Shown: one piece after another, positions 53,365-63,079 of the stretch
Numbering within the stretch: the stretch's first letter is position 1
How the letters are laid out: each line of letters begins with the position of its first letter
Origin: JASGTU01 sp963821815
GTDB taxonomy: Bacteria; Chloroflexota; Anaerolineae; Caldilineales; Caldilineaceae
Direction: 5' to 3'
Assembly (NCBI GenBank): GCA_963821815.1
Contig: CAWGFG010000006.1
Coordinates: 3,286,001 to 3,350,000 of the forward strand
Length of the DNA: 64,000 bases
Notes under the pieces: generated by a model
What the model was told of the DNA's origin: nothing
Seen by the model: only the letters and a program-made list of their open reading frames with translations
Databases searched by the model: none
Program-made: the position numbers and the translations under genes

Positions 53365-53727
53365 CTAGATAAAGATGCCGACAATCCAGGCAACGATACC
53401 AATACTGACTGCACCGATGAGCGCTCCCTTCATCCCGTTTACGGTCATACCCGGTATAATGGCGCCACTGAGCATCAGCACGATGGCGGCTATAATCAGG
53501 TTGACCACCCCAGCCCAGAAACCGCCAAACGAGCCTGGATCCAGCCCCACGAGGCCGAAGAGCCAAACCAATACTCCGCCGACGATGGCGATTACAAATG
53601 CGGCGATAAACGCTGGCATGAAACCGTCGACTGTGAGTCCCAATTTCAGTTTACCGACCACCCAAATCACAAAACCACTAATGACGCCGACGATGATGAT
53701 ATTGATGAGCATGTTCACAAAATCCAT
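53365..53727 (-). CDS. Four-helix membrane protein, phage-holin-4_2/YvlD-like
   Basis: 120 residues, four hydrophobic helices. LTVDGFMPAFIAAFVIAIVGGVLVWLFG and IIAAIVLMLSGAIIPGMTVNGMKGALIGAVSIGIVAWIVG show the internal repeat of the YvlD/phage_holin_4_2 family. Usually a chromosomal membrane-stress protein, not a phage gene; no phage genes are near. AGGAGG stands 10 bp before the ATG. Confidence 0.88.
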   Translation of the reverse strand: MDFVNMLINIIIVGVISGFVIWVVGKLKLGLTVDGFMPAFIAAFVIAIVGGVLVWLFGLVGLDPGSFGGFWAGVVNLIIAAIVLMLSGAIIPGMTVNGMKGALIGAVSIGIVAWIVGIFI

Positions 53728-54099
53728 CGCAACAACCCTCCTGTTAAAAGTACCTGCGCTAAGATTCGGTAGAGCTTTTCTTACTAGCTAACCAGATGCA
53801 CTTGACGGTTCCGCACTATTGATGACGAAATTTGAAGCAATGGGTTATGGTAGGGGACTTTTTGCCGTGTCAATCACCCCAGTCACGCAGACTTTCTCAT
53901 GTCGCTGGAGTCTGACATGATTATACATCCTCATGTCCGCTAGCAGAATCGTCTATTATGTGCATCGCAGAGGTCGCGGTCCCATAAATTGCAACCAGCG
54001 AGAGGGCGCGTTATCCAGTGCACGGCAAGATACTTGACAAATCGTGATGCGGTAAGGTGATACTCCCTTTGGACGAGATTTCAGTAGACGTCCCGAGAC

Positions 54100-55038
54100 T
54101 TATCTTCCAGTGTTGTCGCTGTACTGTATCGGACCGCCAGCGTGCCAGGTGAACTCAGCTTCCAGATCGTGCAGAATCTCGTCAAGCGCCGCCACGTCGT
54201 AGTCGTCGACTAGCGATTGCCCTCCCGAGCGGGAGCCGGCAAACCCGATGACACCGCGGCGCCGCAATACTTCTAGATAACTCGATCCCTTCACCGCGTC
54301 CAGCGCAAAGATGGGGGCCATCTTTCCGAATACGCGCTTCGCCTCTTCCCGATCGCCGGAGTCCAGGGCGTTCCACAGGCGCACTACCAAGTCGGCGATG
54401 GGGCATCCTGGCATCTGACCATCCACGCCGCGTGGGTGTTCCAGCAGCAGATAGCGTCCGCCGGCGCCGCCAAAGACGCCTTTTAGCTTGGCGCTAGCCT
54501 GATCTTTGATCTGCGTGATCATATGCGTGCAAGGGAAGGTCTCTTCCTTGATGTACTCCACGTGCTCGACCTCGTCTAGCAGACGCTCCAAGGTTTTGAC
54601 GGAGAGAACGTTGCCTTGCGCGTGATTCTGGACAAAAATGGGCATATCTACCGCATCGTTGATAGCCTGGAAGTAGGCGACGATCGCGTCTTCCTCTGTG
54701 AGCTTCACAATGTAGGGTGTCATGGCGATGACAGCATCGGCTCCGACCTCGGCAGCGCGACGGCTGAAAATGACGGCATGTGGTGTGGATACGCCCTGCA
54801 CGCCGAGGACAACCGGCACGCGACCTGCTACTTGTTCTGTCACCAATTGCATGCCGTAGAGTCGCTCATCGTCGCTGAGCGTGCCGAAGCCGCTGGCATT
54901 CACGGGCCAGACGATGCCGTGGGAGCCGCACTCCACGCAATAGTCCACGACGCTGCGCAGCCCGTCCCAGTCGACTGCGTATGTCGGGGTCATTGGCGTA
55001 GATGGAATTGTATATACGCCGCGAAAAGGTTCAGCCAT
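54100..55038 (-). CDS. Dihydrodipicolinate synthase-family aldolase/dehydratase
   Basis: 312 residues, TIM-barrel class I aldolase. GVYTIPSTPMTPTYAVDWDGLRSVVDYCVECGSHGIVWPVNASGFGTLSDDER is the family start; HVEYIKEETFPC carries the Schiff-base Lys, followed by GVFGGAGGRYLL. It may act as 2-keto-3-deoxy sugar acid aldolase or dehydratase, which would fit the neighbouring enolase-superfamily dehydratase 240 bp upstream on the same strand. GGAG lies 9 bp before ATG. True DapA (lysine synthesis) is less likely given the context. Confidence 0.87.
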   Translation of the reverse strand: MAEPFRGVYTIPSTPMTPTYAVDWDGLRSVVDYCVECGSHGIVWPVNASGFGTLSDDERLYGMQLVTEQVAGRVPVVLGVQGVSTPHAVIFSRRAAEVGADAVIAMTPYIVKLTEEDAIVAYFQAINDAVDMPIFVQNHAQGNVLSVKTLERLLDEVEHVEYIKEETFPCTHMITQIKDQASAKLKGVFGGAGGRYLLLEHPRGVDGQMPGCPIADLVVRLWNALDSGDREEAKRVFGKMAPIFALDAVKGSSYLEVLRRRGVIGFAGSRSGGQSLVDDYDVAALDEILHDLEAEFTWHAGGPIQYSDNTGR

Positions 55039-55279
55039 GTCTATAATCTCCGTTGATCTATTTCGTTGATTGATAAGTTGCCACCGAGCATTTTCATCTT
55101 AGGTGGTAGAACTTGTTTTGCGTCTAGAACATGGGGGGAGTCTGTTCGACCGTGAAAATGAGTAGGCGAGAGAAGACTCCCGCGCATTAGTTTCCGCTAT
55201 TTCCTTGTACGATACAACTCTCCACAGGGCAACTGAGCAACCATCTCCATTACCTTATCACCTCCACGATAGTTTGATC

Positions 55280-56425
55280 CTACTCTGACTCCGCCGGCGG
55301 CTTACGCCTCTCCCAGCCTTCCTCGAAAAGGCGCAGGAAGTTGCGCTCGCCATACGGATGCTTGGCTGCCTCCGCTTCGTTCAGTTCCACACCCCAGCCC
55401 GGCGCGTCCGATACCGTCAGGTAGCCGTTCTCGACGCGCGGCACGCCGGTCAACACATCCCACGTCCACGCTTCCAGCGAGTCGTCGAAATTCTCCTGGA
55501 TGAGGAAGTTGGGCGTGGACGCGTGAAGGTGGGCGTTGACCGCTGTGCAGAAAGGACTCTGCGCCTGATGACAGGCGACCATGGCGTCGTAGGCCTGTGC
55601 CACGGCGAACGACTTGCGAGCCAGCGACGGCCCCAAACGTTCCGGCTCCGGCTGGACAATGTCGATGACCCGGTGTGAGAGCAGGTCGGCAAATTGACGC
55701 AGATTGTCGAACGCCTCGCCCAGCGCCACCGGCACGTCAATGGCGCGCGCCACCTCCAGCGAACCAACCAGATCAAAGGAGCGCACCGGAGTCTCCATCC
55801 ACATAGGCCTGAATTCTTCCAACTGCCTGCCTAAACGAATGGCCGTGCCGACGGTGAAGCGATCATGCGCCTCAATGCAGAGGTCCACATCCCAGCCGAC
55901 AGCTTCGCGCACGGCGCGCACAATGTCGATGGCTAAACGCTCACTCTCCTTGTCGATCACTTTGTAGGCGCCGCCGAACGGGTCGAACTTAAAGGCGGAA
56001 TAGCCCCGCTCGACCATGCTGGCTGCAGTTTCGGCGAAGAAGCGGGGCTCGCGCGGTCCCTGATACCAACCGTTGGCGTAGACGCGCAGCCTGTCATGGT
56101 GCTTGCCGCCGAAGATCTGCCACAGGGGCGCGTTCAGCGTTTTTCCAAGGATGTCCCAACAGGCCTGCTCGATGGCGCTCATGCCGATGCTCTGACCGAA
56201 GAAGCGCGCTTTGTGCATGCGAACCCACAGCGCCTCAGGGTTCAGCGGATTCTGCCCGATGACGTGCGGGCGCAACTCCTCAAGGTCGCCGACTGCGGGT
56301 TGGGTAGAAAGGCCAAGTGTCGCCTCGCCCAGCCCAACGACGCCTTCATCGGTGTAGACTTTGACGAAGATCCAGTTCTTCCAGGGATTGCCGACGACGA
56401 ACGTCTTGAAATCGGTGATTTTCAT
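55280..56425 (-). CDS. Enolase-superfamily sugar acid dehydratase (mandelate racemase/galactonate dehydratase type)
   Basis: 381 residues. N-terminal capping domain MKITDFKTFVVGNPWKNWIFVKVYTDEGVVGLGEATLG, then the barrel with metal ligands in DLCIEAHDRFT, MWMETPV and VALGEAFDN, and a base His-Asp dyad near CHQAQSPFCTAVNAHLHAS. The start ATG and length are normal. It likely removes water from an aldonic or uronic acid to give a 2-keto-3-deoxy acid, the substrate of the DapA-family gene 240 bp downstream. A pathway gene set is thus suggested, but kinase and transporter are not seen here. Confidence 0.88.
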   Translation of the reverse strand: MKITDFKTFVVGNPWKNWIFVKVYTDEGVVGLGEATLGLSTQPAVGDLEELRPHVIGQNPLNPEALWVRMHKARFFGQSIGMSAIEQACWDILGKTLNAPLWQIFGGKHHDRLRVYANGWYQGPREPRFFAETAASMVERGYSAFKFDPFGGAYKVIDKESERLAIDIVRAVREAVGWDVDLCIEAHDRFTVGTAIRLGRQLEEFRPMWMETPVRSFDLVGSLEVARAIDVPVALGEAFDNLRQFADLLSHRVIDIVQPEPERLGPSLARKSFAVAQAYDAMVACHQAQSPFCTAVNAHLHASTPNFLIQENFDDSLEAWTWDVLTGVPRVENGYLTVSDAPGWGVELNEAEAAKHPYGERNFLRLFEEGWERRKPPAESE

Positions 56426-56832
56426 ACGATTGATTCACCCCTCTCCACTGGTCTTGCCAGCGAGGCATGCCTTTCACGCTTCTGGGCGCAATCTAATCCA
56501 TTGTGGCAATGCGCCATGACTTAACCGACGATCTGTGAAGTTCTGATACTAGGTCATGGCGTTGTAGTGACGTGCGCCGAATACTTTCGGCTGGAAAGCG
56601 ATGTTCACATGCAACCAGCCGTGATCATACCGCAGCCCAGCACGATCCACATAGGCAGTTATTCGGATAGTTGAAAAGCATGCTTCGGCTGCGAAACGGC
56701 AAGACGACCATCACCATGAACAAGAATAAAGGCGAGAAATTACGCTGCTTGATAATGGCGGCGGTGCGCGAATCTCGAGCAGCGAGTGGATGTATTCTTA
56801 ACGAATTTACGTGGGCACGTTCGGGACTCAGG
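56426..56832. other. 407-bp intergenic region, nothing convincing
   Basis: Lies between two minus-strand genes. A plus-strand frame at 56671-56859 has no ribosome binding site and overlaps the end of the radical-SAM gene; not accepted. No clear promoter seen. Confidence 0.4.
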
Positions 56833-58641
56833 TCAGTTCAAGTTGTCCGGCAGCGATGAAGGCACGGTAGACTGCACCGGTATCTCCCTGGGCGCAGTGC
56901 TGAACAAGTCGCGCACATAGGAGCCTGCCATGGCCAAGAGACCGAGCGGCTTAAAGTTGAACATGTGGCGCGGCCAGAACAGCTCAGTCTTGTCACAGAC
57001 GGTGGAGACGCTGTACTCGAAGATTTCGCCTTCCAGTTCGCTCATCTGCCCGCTATCCAAGAACCGCTGTGCCTGCTCGGGATCCAGTTCCATCTGCTCG
57101 ACGAGATCGAGTTTGGCCTTGAGTTCACGGCTGCTGGTGATGTGCTCGGCAACTTCGCCGCCGGCTTTCGGCGAGATGCGCTGGTACTTAAGTTTCAGCT
57201 CGTTCAGCGCTTCGCCTGCGTCATAGGTTACTTCGACGATTTCATCCCGGGTCATCCATTTGGTCTCGTAGGTCAGAATGCCCTTCCACGATGGCTGCAC
57301 CAGGTGTTGACGGTGCTCGTCCAGCGTATGTGCAAAGAGCGTGTAGCCGTACTTTTCCGGCTCCTCAAAGGTCAGGCTGCCCGGGTCCAAGAAGGGGCCC
57401 ATAGGCGAGATAAAGGCCAGCACGCGTTCATCAGTGGTCTGGAAAAGGTGCTCACAGTAATCGATCGTCTGCAAAACCGACTGGCGTGTCTGCCCGGGAA
57501 GCCCGATCATGAAGAAGATGTCGACGCGATGACAACGAAGCGACAGCGCTTCTTGGATAATGCGCTCCATCTCCTCGTTGCTATAGTGGCATGACTTGTC
57601 CTGAACGCCACGAATGGCCACATCGTGGCTCTCTGGTGAGAGCTCCAGGCTCCAGTTTTCGACGCAACGATCGATCTCCTGGATGAATTCCACCGGCGGC
57701 ATGGAGAATAGCTCGAAGACAATTTCGTTCTTGAAATCCGCTTCCTTGAGGAGTCGCAATACCTCGTAGGCGTGCTTATCGCCAGCCTGGCGCAAATCGC
57801 CCACCAGGAAGATCGGGCCGCGTGAGAAGCGGCAGATGTCGGCCATGTTCTTGACCAGGCTCTTCGGGCTGCGGAACACCGGCTTACGGCGCGTGCCCAG
57901 GATGTGACAGGCCTTTTGCGAGCTGCCGCAGGTGGCGCATTCATGTGCGCAGCCCTTGACCGTGAAGACAGCCGTGATGGGATTCTGCCACCAGCCGTTG
58001 AACGGGATCACGCTCTGGCGATCGCGGTAGCGTATGGCCATTTTACCAATGAGATCCGGCCGCAGGTCCACATAGTCCAGGCTTTGTGGCTGAAAGGTAA
58101 AAGGATTCACATGGACAACGCCGTCGGCTTTCCAAGTCAGGTTCGGTACGTCGTCCGGCCGGCGATGGTCGATGATTGACGTCATCAGTTCGTAGAGCGG
58201 CGGCTCGATGGAATCACCGCGCAAGACATAGTCGACCTGGTCATACTCAATGAGGTCTTCATGGAAATAGGTGGACGAAAGGCCGCCAAACAGAATTGGA
58301 ATGTCGGGATGCAGTTCCTTGAGCAGCGCGGCCACTTCCAACGAACCGTGGGCATGCGGCAGCCAGTGCAGGTCGATGCCGAACGCCTTTGGCTTGAGCT
58401 TAGCCAGAAATGCTGGCACGTCGAAATGACGGTCGTTGATCATACGCAACGCCAAATTCACAATGCGCACCTCCAAGCCCCGTTCCTCCAGATAGCTGTT
58501 CATGGTGAGGAACCCCAGCGGGTACATTTCGAAGACTGGGGAGGATGGGATGAGGTCGCTGATGGGACCGTACATAATGGCGTGCTGGCGGAAATCGTAG
58601 ACGCTCGGGGCGTGAATAAGGACTAAGTCTGGCTGTGACAA
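56833..58641 (-). CDS. B12-binding-domain/radical SAM protein
   Basis: About 602 residues. The N-terminal part (LVLIHAPSVYDF, FEMYPLGFLTMNSYLEERGLEVRIVNLALR, LLKELHPDIPILFGGLSSTYFHEDLI) is a cobalamin-binding-type Rossmann domain without a clear D-x-H-x-x-G. The radical SAM domain has FTVKGCAHECATCGSSQ, i.e. C-x3-C-x2-C for the [4Fe-4S] cluster, then SLELSPESHDVAIRG and FFMIGLPGQTRQSVLQTIDY. It resembles the Ta0216-type B12/radical SAM family. Start uncertain: frame opens at TTG 58737; TTG 58641 has AGAAGAGA 7 bp upstream and fits the domain start. Substrate unknown. Confidence 0.85.
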   Translation of the reverse strand: MSQPDLVLIHAPSVYDFRQHAIMYGPISDLIPSSPVFEMYPLGFLTMNSYLEERGLEVRIVNLALRMINDRHFDVPAFLAKLKPKAFGIDLHWLPHAHGSLEVAALLKELHPDIPILFGGLSSTYFHEDLIEYDQVDYVLRGDSIEPPLYELMTSIIDHRRPDDVPNLTWKADGVVHVNPFTFQPQSLDYVDLRPDLIGKMAIRYRDRQSVIPFNGWWQNPITAVFTVKGCAHECATCGSSQKACHILGTRRKPVFRSPKSLVKNMADICRFSRGPIFLVGDLRQAGDKHAYEVLRLLKEADFKNEIVFELFSMPPVEFIQEIDRCVENWSLELSPESHDVAIRGVQDKSCHYSNEEMERIIQEALSLRCHRVDIFFMIGLPGQTRQSVLQTIDYCEHLFQTTDERVLAFISPMGPFLDPGSLTFEEPEKYGYTLFAHTLDEHRQHLVQPSWKGILTYETKWMTRDEIVEVTYDAGEALNELKLKYQRISPKAGGEVAEHITSSRELKAKLDLVEQMELDPEQAQRFLDSGQMSELEGEIFEYSVSTVCDKTELFWPRHMFNFKPLGLLAMAGSYVRDLFSTAPREIPVQSTVPSSLPDNLN

Positions 58642-58737
58642 AATATATCTCTTCTCGATACAGTATGGTTCGTGGTCGCAGTGAAATTCGGATAGCGGGG
58701 GTCGACCAGAGGGCCAATATGGATAAAGTCGATTCAA

Positions 58738-59147
58738 CGCCTGCGTCGGTCTTCGGTATCAGGCGCGTCACTTCATTATAGCGCGAGAGTGGTCATAATG
58801 CCGAAGTTTTAGACGTCCGATCCCCACGCACATTCTTGCTGGACTGCGCAGGCTCGGGTGCGCGACCAAAGCAATGGTGCGCCATAAGTGAGTCTATCAG
58901 GCTGGCCAATAAAGTCCTCATTTGTATTAGGCGCAACCTCGGATTTCTTGCATACTTGATCGCGTACTGCTTTCCACGAAGATCGATCTGCGCCGCGTCC
59001 GGTTTCACTCCGGGCGATCGTTTCGTCTGCCGACGGGTGGCACGATCGGCTCGGTGACTTGCGCTCGAAGAATCTTCAGGCTCGAACACATGGTAGACAA
59101 TTGAAACTTCGCCCCTTTCAAGATTTAGCAGCCGTAAGGAGAGGATA
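58738..59147. other. Divergent intergenic region, no gene supported
   Basis: Between the radical-SAM gene (minus) and the transglutaminase-like gene (plus). A minus-strand frame at 58793-59089 is without family resemblance. AAGGAGAGG directly before 59148 is the ribosome binding site of the next gene. Confidence 0.4.
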
Positions 59148-60035
59148 GTGACCGATTCGCTTGACTTCTATTCATCGCAAGGAAAGCTCTCTGACCCACA
59201 GGAGTATGCCTCGCTATTGGATGACCTGCCCACTGATATTGGCGAGCTATGCCGCGTTGTGCAAGGGCTGCTCATTCACATCTTCTGGGCGGAACGGTAC
59301 GGCATTCAATTATCCAATGAGCGGCAAGCGGAGGTGCAACTGCGCAGTATGCAGCAGATGCTTGGACGCACGCAGGAACTGGATGCGCGTCCGCTGGGCG
59401 AAGCCCGTCCGCTGGACAGGAAGCTGGTGGGCAACTGCCGCGATTTTTCGCTTATGCTCACAGTCATGCTGCGCCATCAGCATACGCCGGCACGAGCTCG
59501 TTGCGGCTTCGGCGTCTACTTCTTGCCCGACCACTTCGAAGATCATTGGGTCTGCGAGTACTGGAACGCCCGCCAGCAACGTTGGGTGCTGGTCGACGCA
59601 CAACTGGACGAGTTTCAGTGCGACGCTATGGGCGTGCTGTTCAACCCGTTGGACGTCCCGCGCGATCAGTTTGTGGTCGCGGGCAAAGGATGGCGCTTGT
59701 GCCGTGAAGGAGACGCGGATCCGGACTGCTTCGGCATCCACGATATGCACGGGCTCTGGTTCATTCGCGGCAATGTAGTGCGTGACCTGGCAGCGCTGAA
59801 CAAGATGCCACTGCTGCCCTGGGATTGTTGGGGAGTGATCGATGTCCCGGAGGAAATGTTGACTGAAGCTGATCTCGATCTGGTGGACGATGTAGCAGCC
59901 GTTACTGCGGTGGACGAGCCTGACTTTGACAAGGTGCGGCGGTTGTATGTGTCAGAGGAGCGTTTGACGGTGCCGAATATTATTAGCACATACAATAAGG
60001 ACGGGCAGCAGATGATCGAGTTGGCGAACCTCTAG
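59148..60035 (+). CDS. Transglutaminase-like protein
   Basis: 295 residues, cytoplasmic. The papain-like triad of the transglutaminase-like fold is visible: Cys in LVGNCRDFSLMLTVMLRHQHTPARARCGFGVYF, His in HFEDHWVCEYW, Asp in VLVDAQLD. Role unknown; bacterial members are proteases or amidases. GTG start with AAGGAGAGG 5 bp upstream. Its stop overlaps the converging DUF1232 gene by 4 bp. Confidence 0.87.
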   Translation: MTDSLDFYSSQGKLSDPQEYASLLDDLPTDIGELCRVVQGLLIHIFWAERYGIQLSNERQAEVQLRSMQQMLGRTQELDARPLGEARPLDRKLVGNCRDFSLMLTVMLRHQHTPARARCGFGVYFLPDHFEDHWVCEYWNARQQRWVLVDAQLDEFQCDAMGVLFNPLDVPRDQFVVAGKGWRLCREGDADPDCFGIHDMHGLWFIRGNVVRDLAALNKMPLLPWDCWGVIDVPEEMLTEADLDLVDDVAAVTAVDEPDFDKVRRLYVSEERLTVPNIISTYNKDGQQMIELANL

Positions 60036-60490
60036 GATGCGAATAGGCCAATCTTCCACCGTGCGAGTATCTGTGACCAGGGCGCGTGTGCAAGATAGGC
60101 GATAGCAAGCGCGGCAAGAATCAGCCAGATTGCGACAATCACGACGCCGGCGGTTCGGCTGACCGGCTTGCCTTGACGAATAATCTCGGCGGCGCGTTCT
60201 CGGTTCTCGTCCATGACCTCGTCAGGAATCATCTTCAATACCAGGAAAATGCCCAGCGGCAGCAAGATGAGGTCATCAAGGTAGCCAAGAATAGGTATGG
60301 GATCGGGGATGAGATCGATGGGGCTGAGCGCATAGCCCACCACACACGCAGCCGCAAGCCGCGCATACCAGGGAACTCTGGGATCTCGATAGGCCAGATA
60401 CAACGTATAGACTTCAAGTTTCAGCCGCTTAGCCCAACGCCGCCACCTGTCCAGCAGGCGTGCTGATCGCCCTTGTTTGTTGCGAGTCAT
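60032..60490 (-). CDS. DUF1232 (YkvA-like) membrane protein
   Basis: 152 residues. RDPRVPWYARLAAACVVGYALSPIDLIPDPIPILGYLDDLILLPLGIFLVLKMIP is the DUF1232 signature, with the D-x-I-P-D segment. A second hydrophobic helix, TAGVVIVAIWLILAALAIAYLA, is at the C-terminus. Function unknown. Converges with the transglutaminase-like gene. Confidence 0.92.
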   Translation of the reverse strand: MTRNKQGRSARLLDRWRRWAKRLKLEVYTLYLAYRDPRVPWYARLAAACVVGYALSPIDLIPDPIPILGYLDDLILLPLGIFLVLKMIPDEVMDENRERAAEIIRQGKPVSRTAGVVIVAIWLILAALAIAYLAHAPWSQILARWKIGLFAS

Positions 60491-60667
60491 TCTTAACCTA
60501 AGCCTATGACGGTGCTCGGATCACAGAGCACGCGGCAATGGCTGAACCTGCGGATGCGTCGCCAGACCCTGATCCGGTTTACGGACTAACTAGGGTTGCG
60601 AACTGCTATTTGCGTTTGTCGGTATTCTGAAAAACAATACAGCGAGTTTCGGAAACCAGCATCCATC

Positions 60668-61441
60668 CTACAGTTTTTCCGACTGTGCGACAATGAACTC
60701 CACGAAACACAGCGTCTCCTCCACGCCTGTGGATGACGCTACATCGTCTACGTTCTTGCTGCTGCGCCATGCCAGCGCATCCTCCACTACAGCCGTCCAA
60801 TCCGACCACTGTTCGACCACCCATTGGGCCGACTGTCGCTTGGATGCTTGCACGCCGAATTGAAGCGAATAGAGGGCCCGGCAGAGGGTTAACCGCACAT
60901 ACGACTGCCAACGCTTGCCCGTCTCATCTCGAATGTGCTCTACATAATAATTGATGTGCTCATGCAGGATAGACCGGTAGACGGCAGGCGGTATCTCATC
61001 GATCAACGTCTCCGGCGGAGCACCGAAAACGGTCTGGCTCTGCTCGCGTACAATCCACAAATTGAGCTGGTATTCAGGATCGGCTTCTTTGCGGTGAAAG
61101 GGCTCGCCCGGGCTGATGACGGCTAATTGGCGTGGTTCATGGAGGAAACACTGGATAGTCTCGCGGCTCCAGTATTGGACCTCGATTCGACCCGCCCATG
61201 CAGGATAGTCGAGGGCTAGACGGTCGTGCAACCGCTGGACAGCGTCGTAGCGGCTCTCATCCATCTCGCGATCGACTACGCTCAACAGGTCAATATCGCT
61301 GACTGCTCGGTCGAAGTCGCCCGTGATCAGCGACCCGTACAGGTAGAGGCCAAGCAGCCCCTCAGCAAATATCTCCTGCAGGCGAGCCAGCGTACCATCG
61401 AGCACTTCGTTCACTTCGGCGCATGGCGTGTAGACGTTCAT
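60668..61441 (-). CDS. Aminoglycoside adenylyltransferase-like nucleotidyltransferase (AadA/DUF4111 type)
   Basis: 257 residues. Nucleotidyltransferase core LGLYLYGSLITGDFDRAVSDIDLLSV with GS...D-x-D metal site (residues about 32-55), followed by VQYWSRE with the third acid region. The helical C-terminal domain (YVRLTLCRALYSLQFGVQASKRQSAQWVVEQW) is the DUF4111/AadA type that binds the aminoglycoside. Resistance is possible, but chromosomal homologues in environmental bacteria often have other substrates. It stands alone. Confidence 0.87.
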   Translation of the reverse strand: MNVYTPCAEVNEVLDGTLARLQEIFAEGLLGLYLYGSLITGDFDRAVSDIDLLSVVDREMDESRYDAVQRLHDRLALDYPAWAGRIEVQYWSRETIQCFLHEPRQLAVISPGEPFHRKEADPEYQLNLWIVREQSQTVFGAPPETLIDEIPPAVYRSILHEHINYYVEHIRDETGKRWQSYVRLTLCRALYSLQFGVQASKRQSAQWVVEQWSDWTAVVEDALAWRSSKNVDDVASSTGVEETLCFVEFIVAQSEKL

Positions 61442-61724
61442 TCCGTTCGCCGACTCCGACGCTCAGCGTTCAACCTAGCGTATTCCAGAAGAGGATGCGC
61501 TAACAGGTCATGGATTTGGCGCCCATCCACATTTTGTCTGAAGGGGTCGGCGCTGATTGCCTTAGCAACCGGGAGTTTCTTTCTGTGACCGTACCCACTG
61601 GCTGCCGCAACCGTCACCGGATTTGCACGCGTAACGAGCAGAGATTTCCGTCGATATGCGATCAAATTAGCAAGGCTTTGTTTGTATTGCCGAGACGGCT
61701 CATGCGACGCCGTACCTGCGGCAG

Positions 61725-62426
61725 TTAGTGGTCGCCGAAAAGATCCAGTAGCACCTGTGCGCGCGAAGCCGGGTCGGGCAATATCTGATGTGGAGCATTG
61801 ATCTCCACAATGCGCCAGCGTCCATAGTGGATGCGCGCCCAAGACTTGCGAAACATGATCTCGTAATATTCGCCCGGCTGCTTATCTGCTGTGAAACGCA
61901 CATAGGTGCGTGCAAGCGCGAGGGCAATCGGATTGCGCGTTGCCAACGGATCCGTCCAGGATTTCCAGGGATGAGGCGTATTCTTGGATGGAACGTCGTT
62001 GGGGCCATGCTGCACTGGAATGAGCCAGCCGTCGCCTTCCTCCTCGACCAAGATTTCCAGACGCTCGCGTGCTGTATCGCCCGTTGCGTCTACTGCGCTT
62101 TCGCCGTCATAGGGAACCATGGCATCAAAATAGACAAGCTCTTCGATGCGCTGCGCCAGTTGTTCGGCGACGCCGGAAATGACCATGCCGCCGTAGCTAT
62201 GTCCCACAAGAATGATGTCGCGCAATTCCTCAAATCGAATCACATTGGCGACGTCGGTAATATGCGTTTCTAGGCCGACATCTCGGTTTAACAGGTGTAC
62301 CCGCTCGCCTAATCCCGTCAACGTGGGAGTGTACACTTCGTGGCCAGCAGCGCGTAGTGGCTTTGCCACATCCTTCCATACCCAGCCACCGGCTGTGGTA
62401 CCGTGTACGAGTACAAATGTGGCCAT
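61725..62426 (-). CDS. Alpha/beta hydrolase, methylesterase-like
   Basis: 233 residues. FVLVHGTTAGGWVWKDVAKPLRAAGHEVYTPTLTGLGERVHL and IILVGHSYGGMVISGVAEQ, with Ser in GHSYGG as nucleophile, Asp region DAMVPYDGES and the His in INAPHQILPDPASRAQ. The short cap fits the plant-methylesterase/hydroxynitrile-lyase-like subgroup common in bacteria. Substrate unknown. The 283-bp gap downstream (61442-61724) has nothing visible. Confidence 0.9.
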   Translation of the reverse strand: MATFVLVHGTTAGGWVWKDVAKPLRAAGHEVYTPTLTGLGERVHLLNRDVGLETHITDVANVIRFEELRDIILVGHSYGGMVISGVAEQLAQRIEELVYFDAMVPYDGESAVDATGDTARERLEILVEEEGDGWLIPVQHGPNDVPSKNTPHPWKSWTDPLATRNPIALALARTYVRFTADKQPGEYYEIMFRKSWARIHYGRWRIVEINAPHQILPDPASRAQVLLDLFGDH

Positions 62427-62527
62427 GCGCCCTCCTCAAGCCTTGTTTCGCGGACAATTGGTTACCTCTTGTATCATGCACCAGCTTGCACGTTGCGGCA
62501 AAACCGGATTGCGCCTAGCCAGACTGT

Positions 62528-63079
62528 TTATCTGTTCAGACCGCTGTTCTTCTGTCGGATTCTGCGCAGGCAGCTTTGTGCTGCAGCGCGAAAGCTGCGC
62601 CTGGGATCGACAGGTTCATAACCGCGCAGCTTGGCATACTGTGATAACCAGGAGGAGTAGAGGTGGTGGTATTGCTCGGGGTTCTGCAGCAGGCTCATCT
62701 GATTCTCCAGCCATACGTTGCACGCAAGCGGCGGTGCACCGCCGCCATCGCGAGGACGTTCGGCTAGCACTTCACCAGTTAGGCCGGTGAAGCGGTCTTC
62801 CAGCATGTTCAGCAAGTCTAGCGCTACGAGCGGAAACATCTCGTCTCGACGAAGTTCGAGTACAATGGAATTGTGCGCCAGGCATTGAACGCGCAGGGTC
62901 AGGGCGACTGTTTCATCGTCGCGCACAAGACCATATTTCTGCGCTACAGTTGTCGCCTGACTGGGTGACTCAAGCTCGATATCCGACAGCTTGGGCGCTA
63001 ATCGGATCACATGCCAGTATCTGCCGCTTCGTTCTCGCGTCTCCTTGGCAACGCTGTTCATCCATGCCGCGAACATCAT
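62528..63079 (-). CDS. Unassigned 183-residue protein downstream of a LexA box
   Basis: Not recognised. Residues 20-100 look like a mixed alpha/beta domain (YWHVIRLAPKLSDIELESPSQAT, ETVALTLRVQCLAHNSIVLELRRDEMFPLVALDLLNMLEDRF), the C-terminus is helical and basic (RRSFRAAAQSCLRRIRQK). The start is uncertain: ATG 63079 has no ribosome binding site and a stop codon directly precedes it. A second frame (MRTREYIKVRLNAS..., up to 63188) overlaps the start; a frameshift joining the two is possible. The SOS promoter at 63243-63276 points at this gene. Confidence 0.55.
   Translation of the reverse strand: MMFAAWMNSVAKETRERSGRYWHVIRLAPKLSDIELESPSQATTVAQKYGLVRDDETVALTLRVQCLAHNSIVLELRRDEMFPLVALDLLNMLEDRFTGLTGEVLAERPRDGGGAPPLACNVWLENQMSLLQNPEQYHHLYSSWLSQYAKLRGYEPVDPRRSFRAAAQSCLRRIRQKNSGLNR

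Noticed and set aside
53365..53727. Holin-like protein as sign of a prophage
   Set aside because: This family is mostly chromosomal and no phage structural, integrase or lysis gene is nearby.
56671..56859. 62-residue plus-strand frame
   Set aside because: No ribosome binding site and overlaps the end of the radical-SAM gene.
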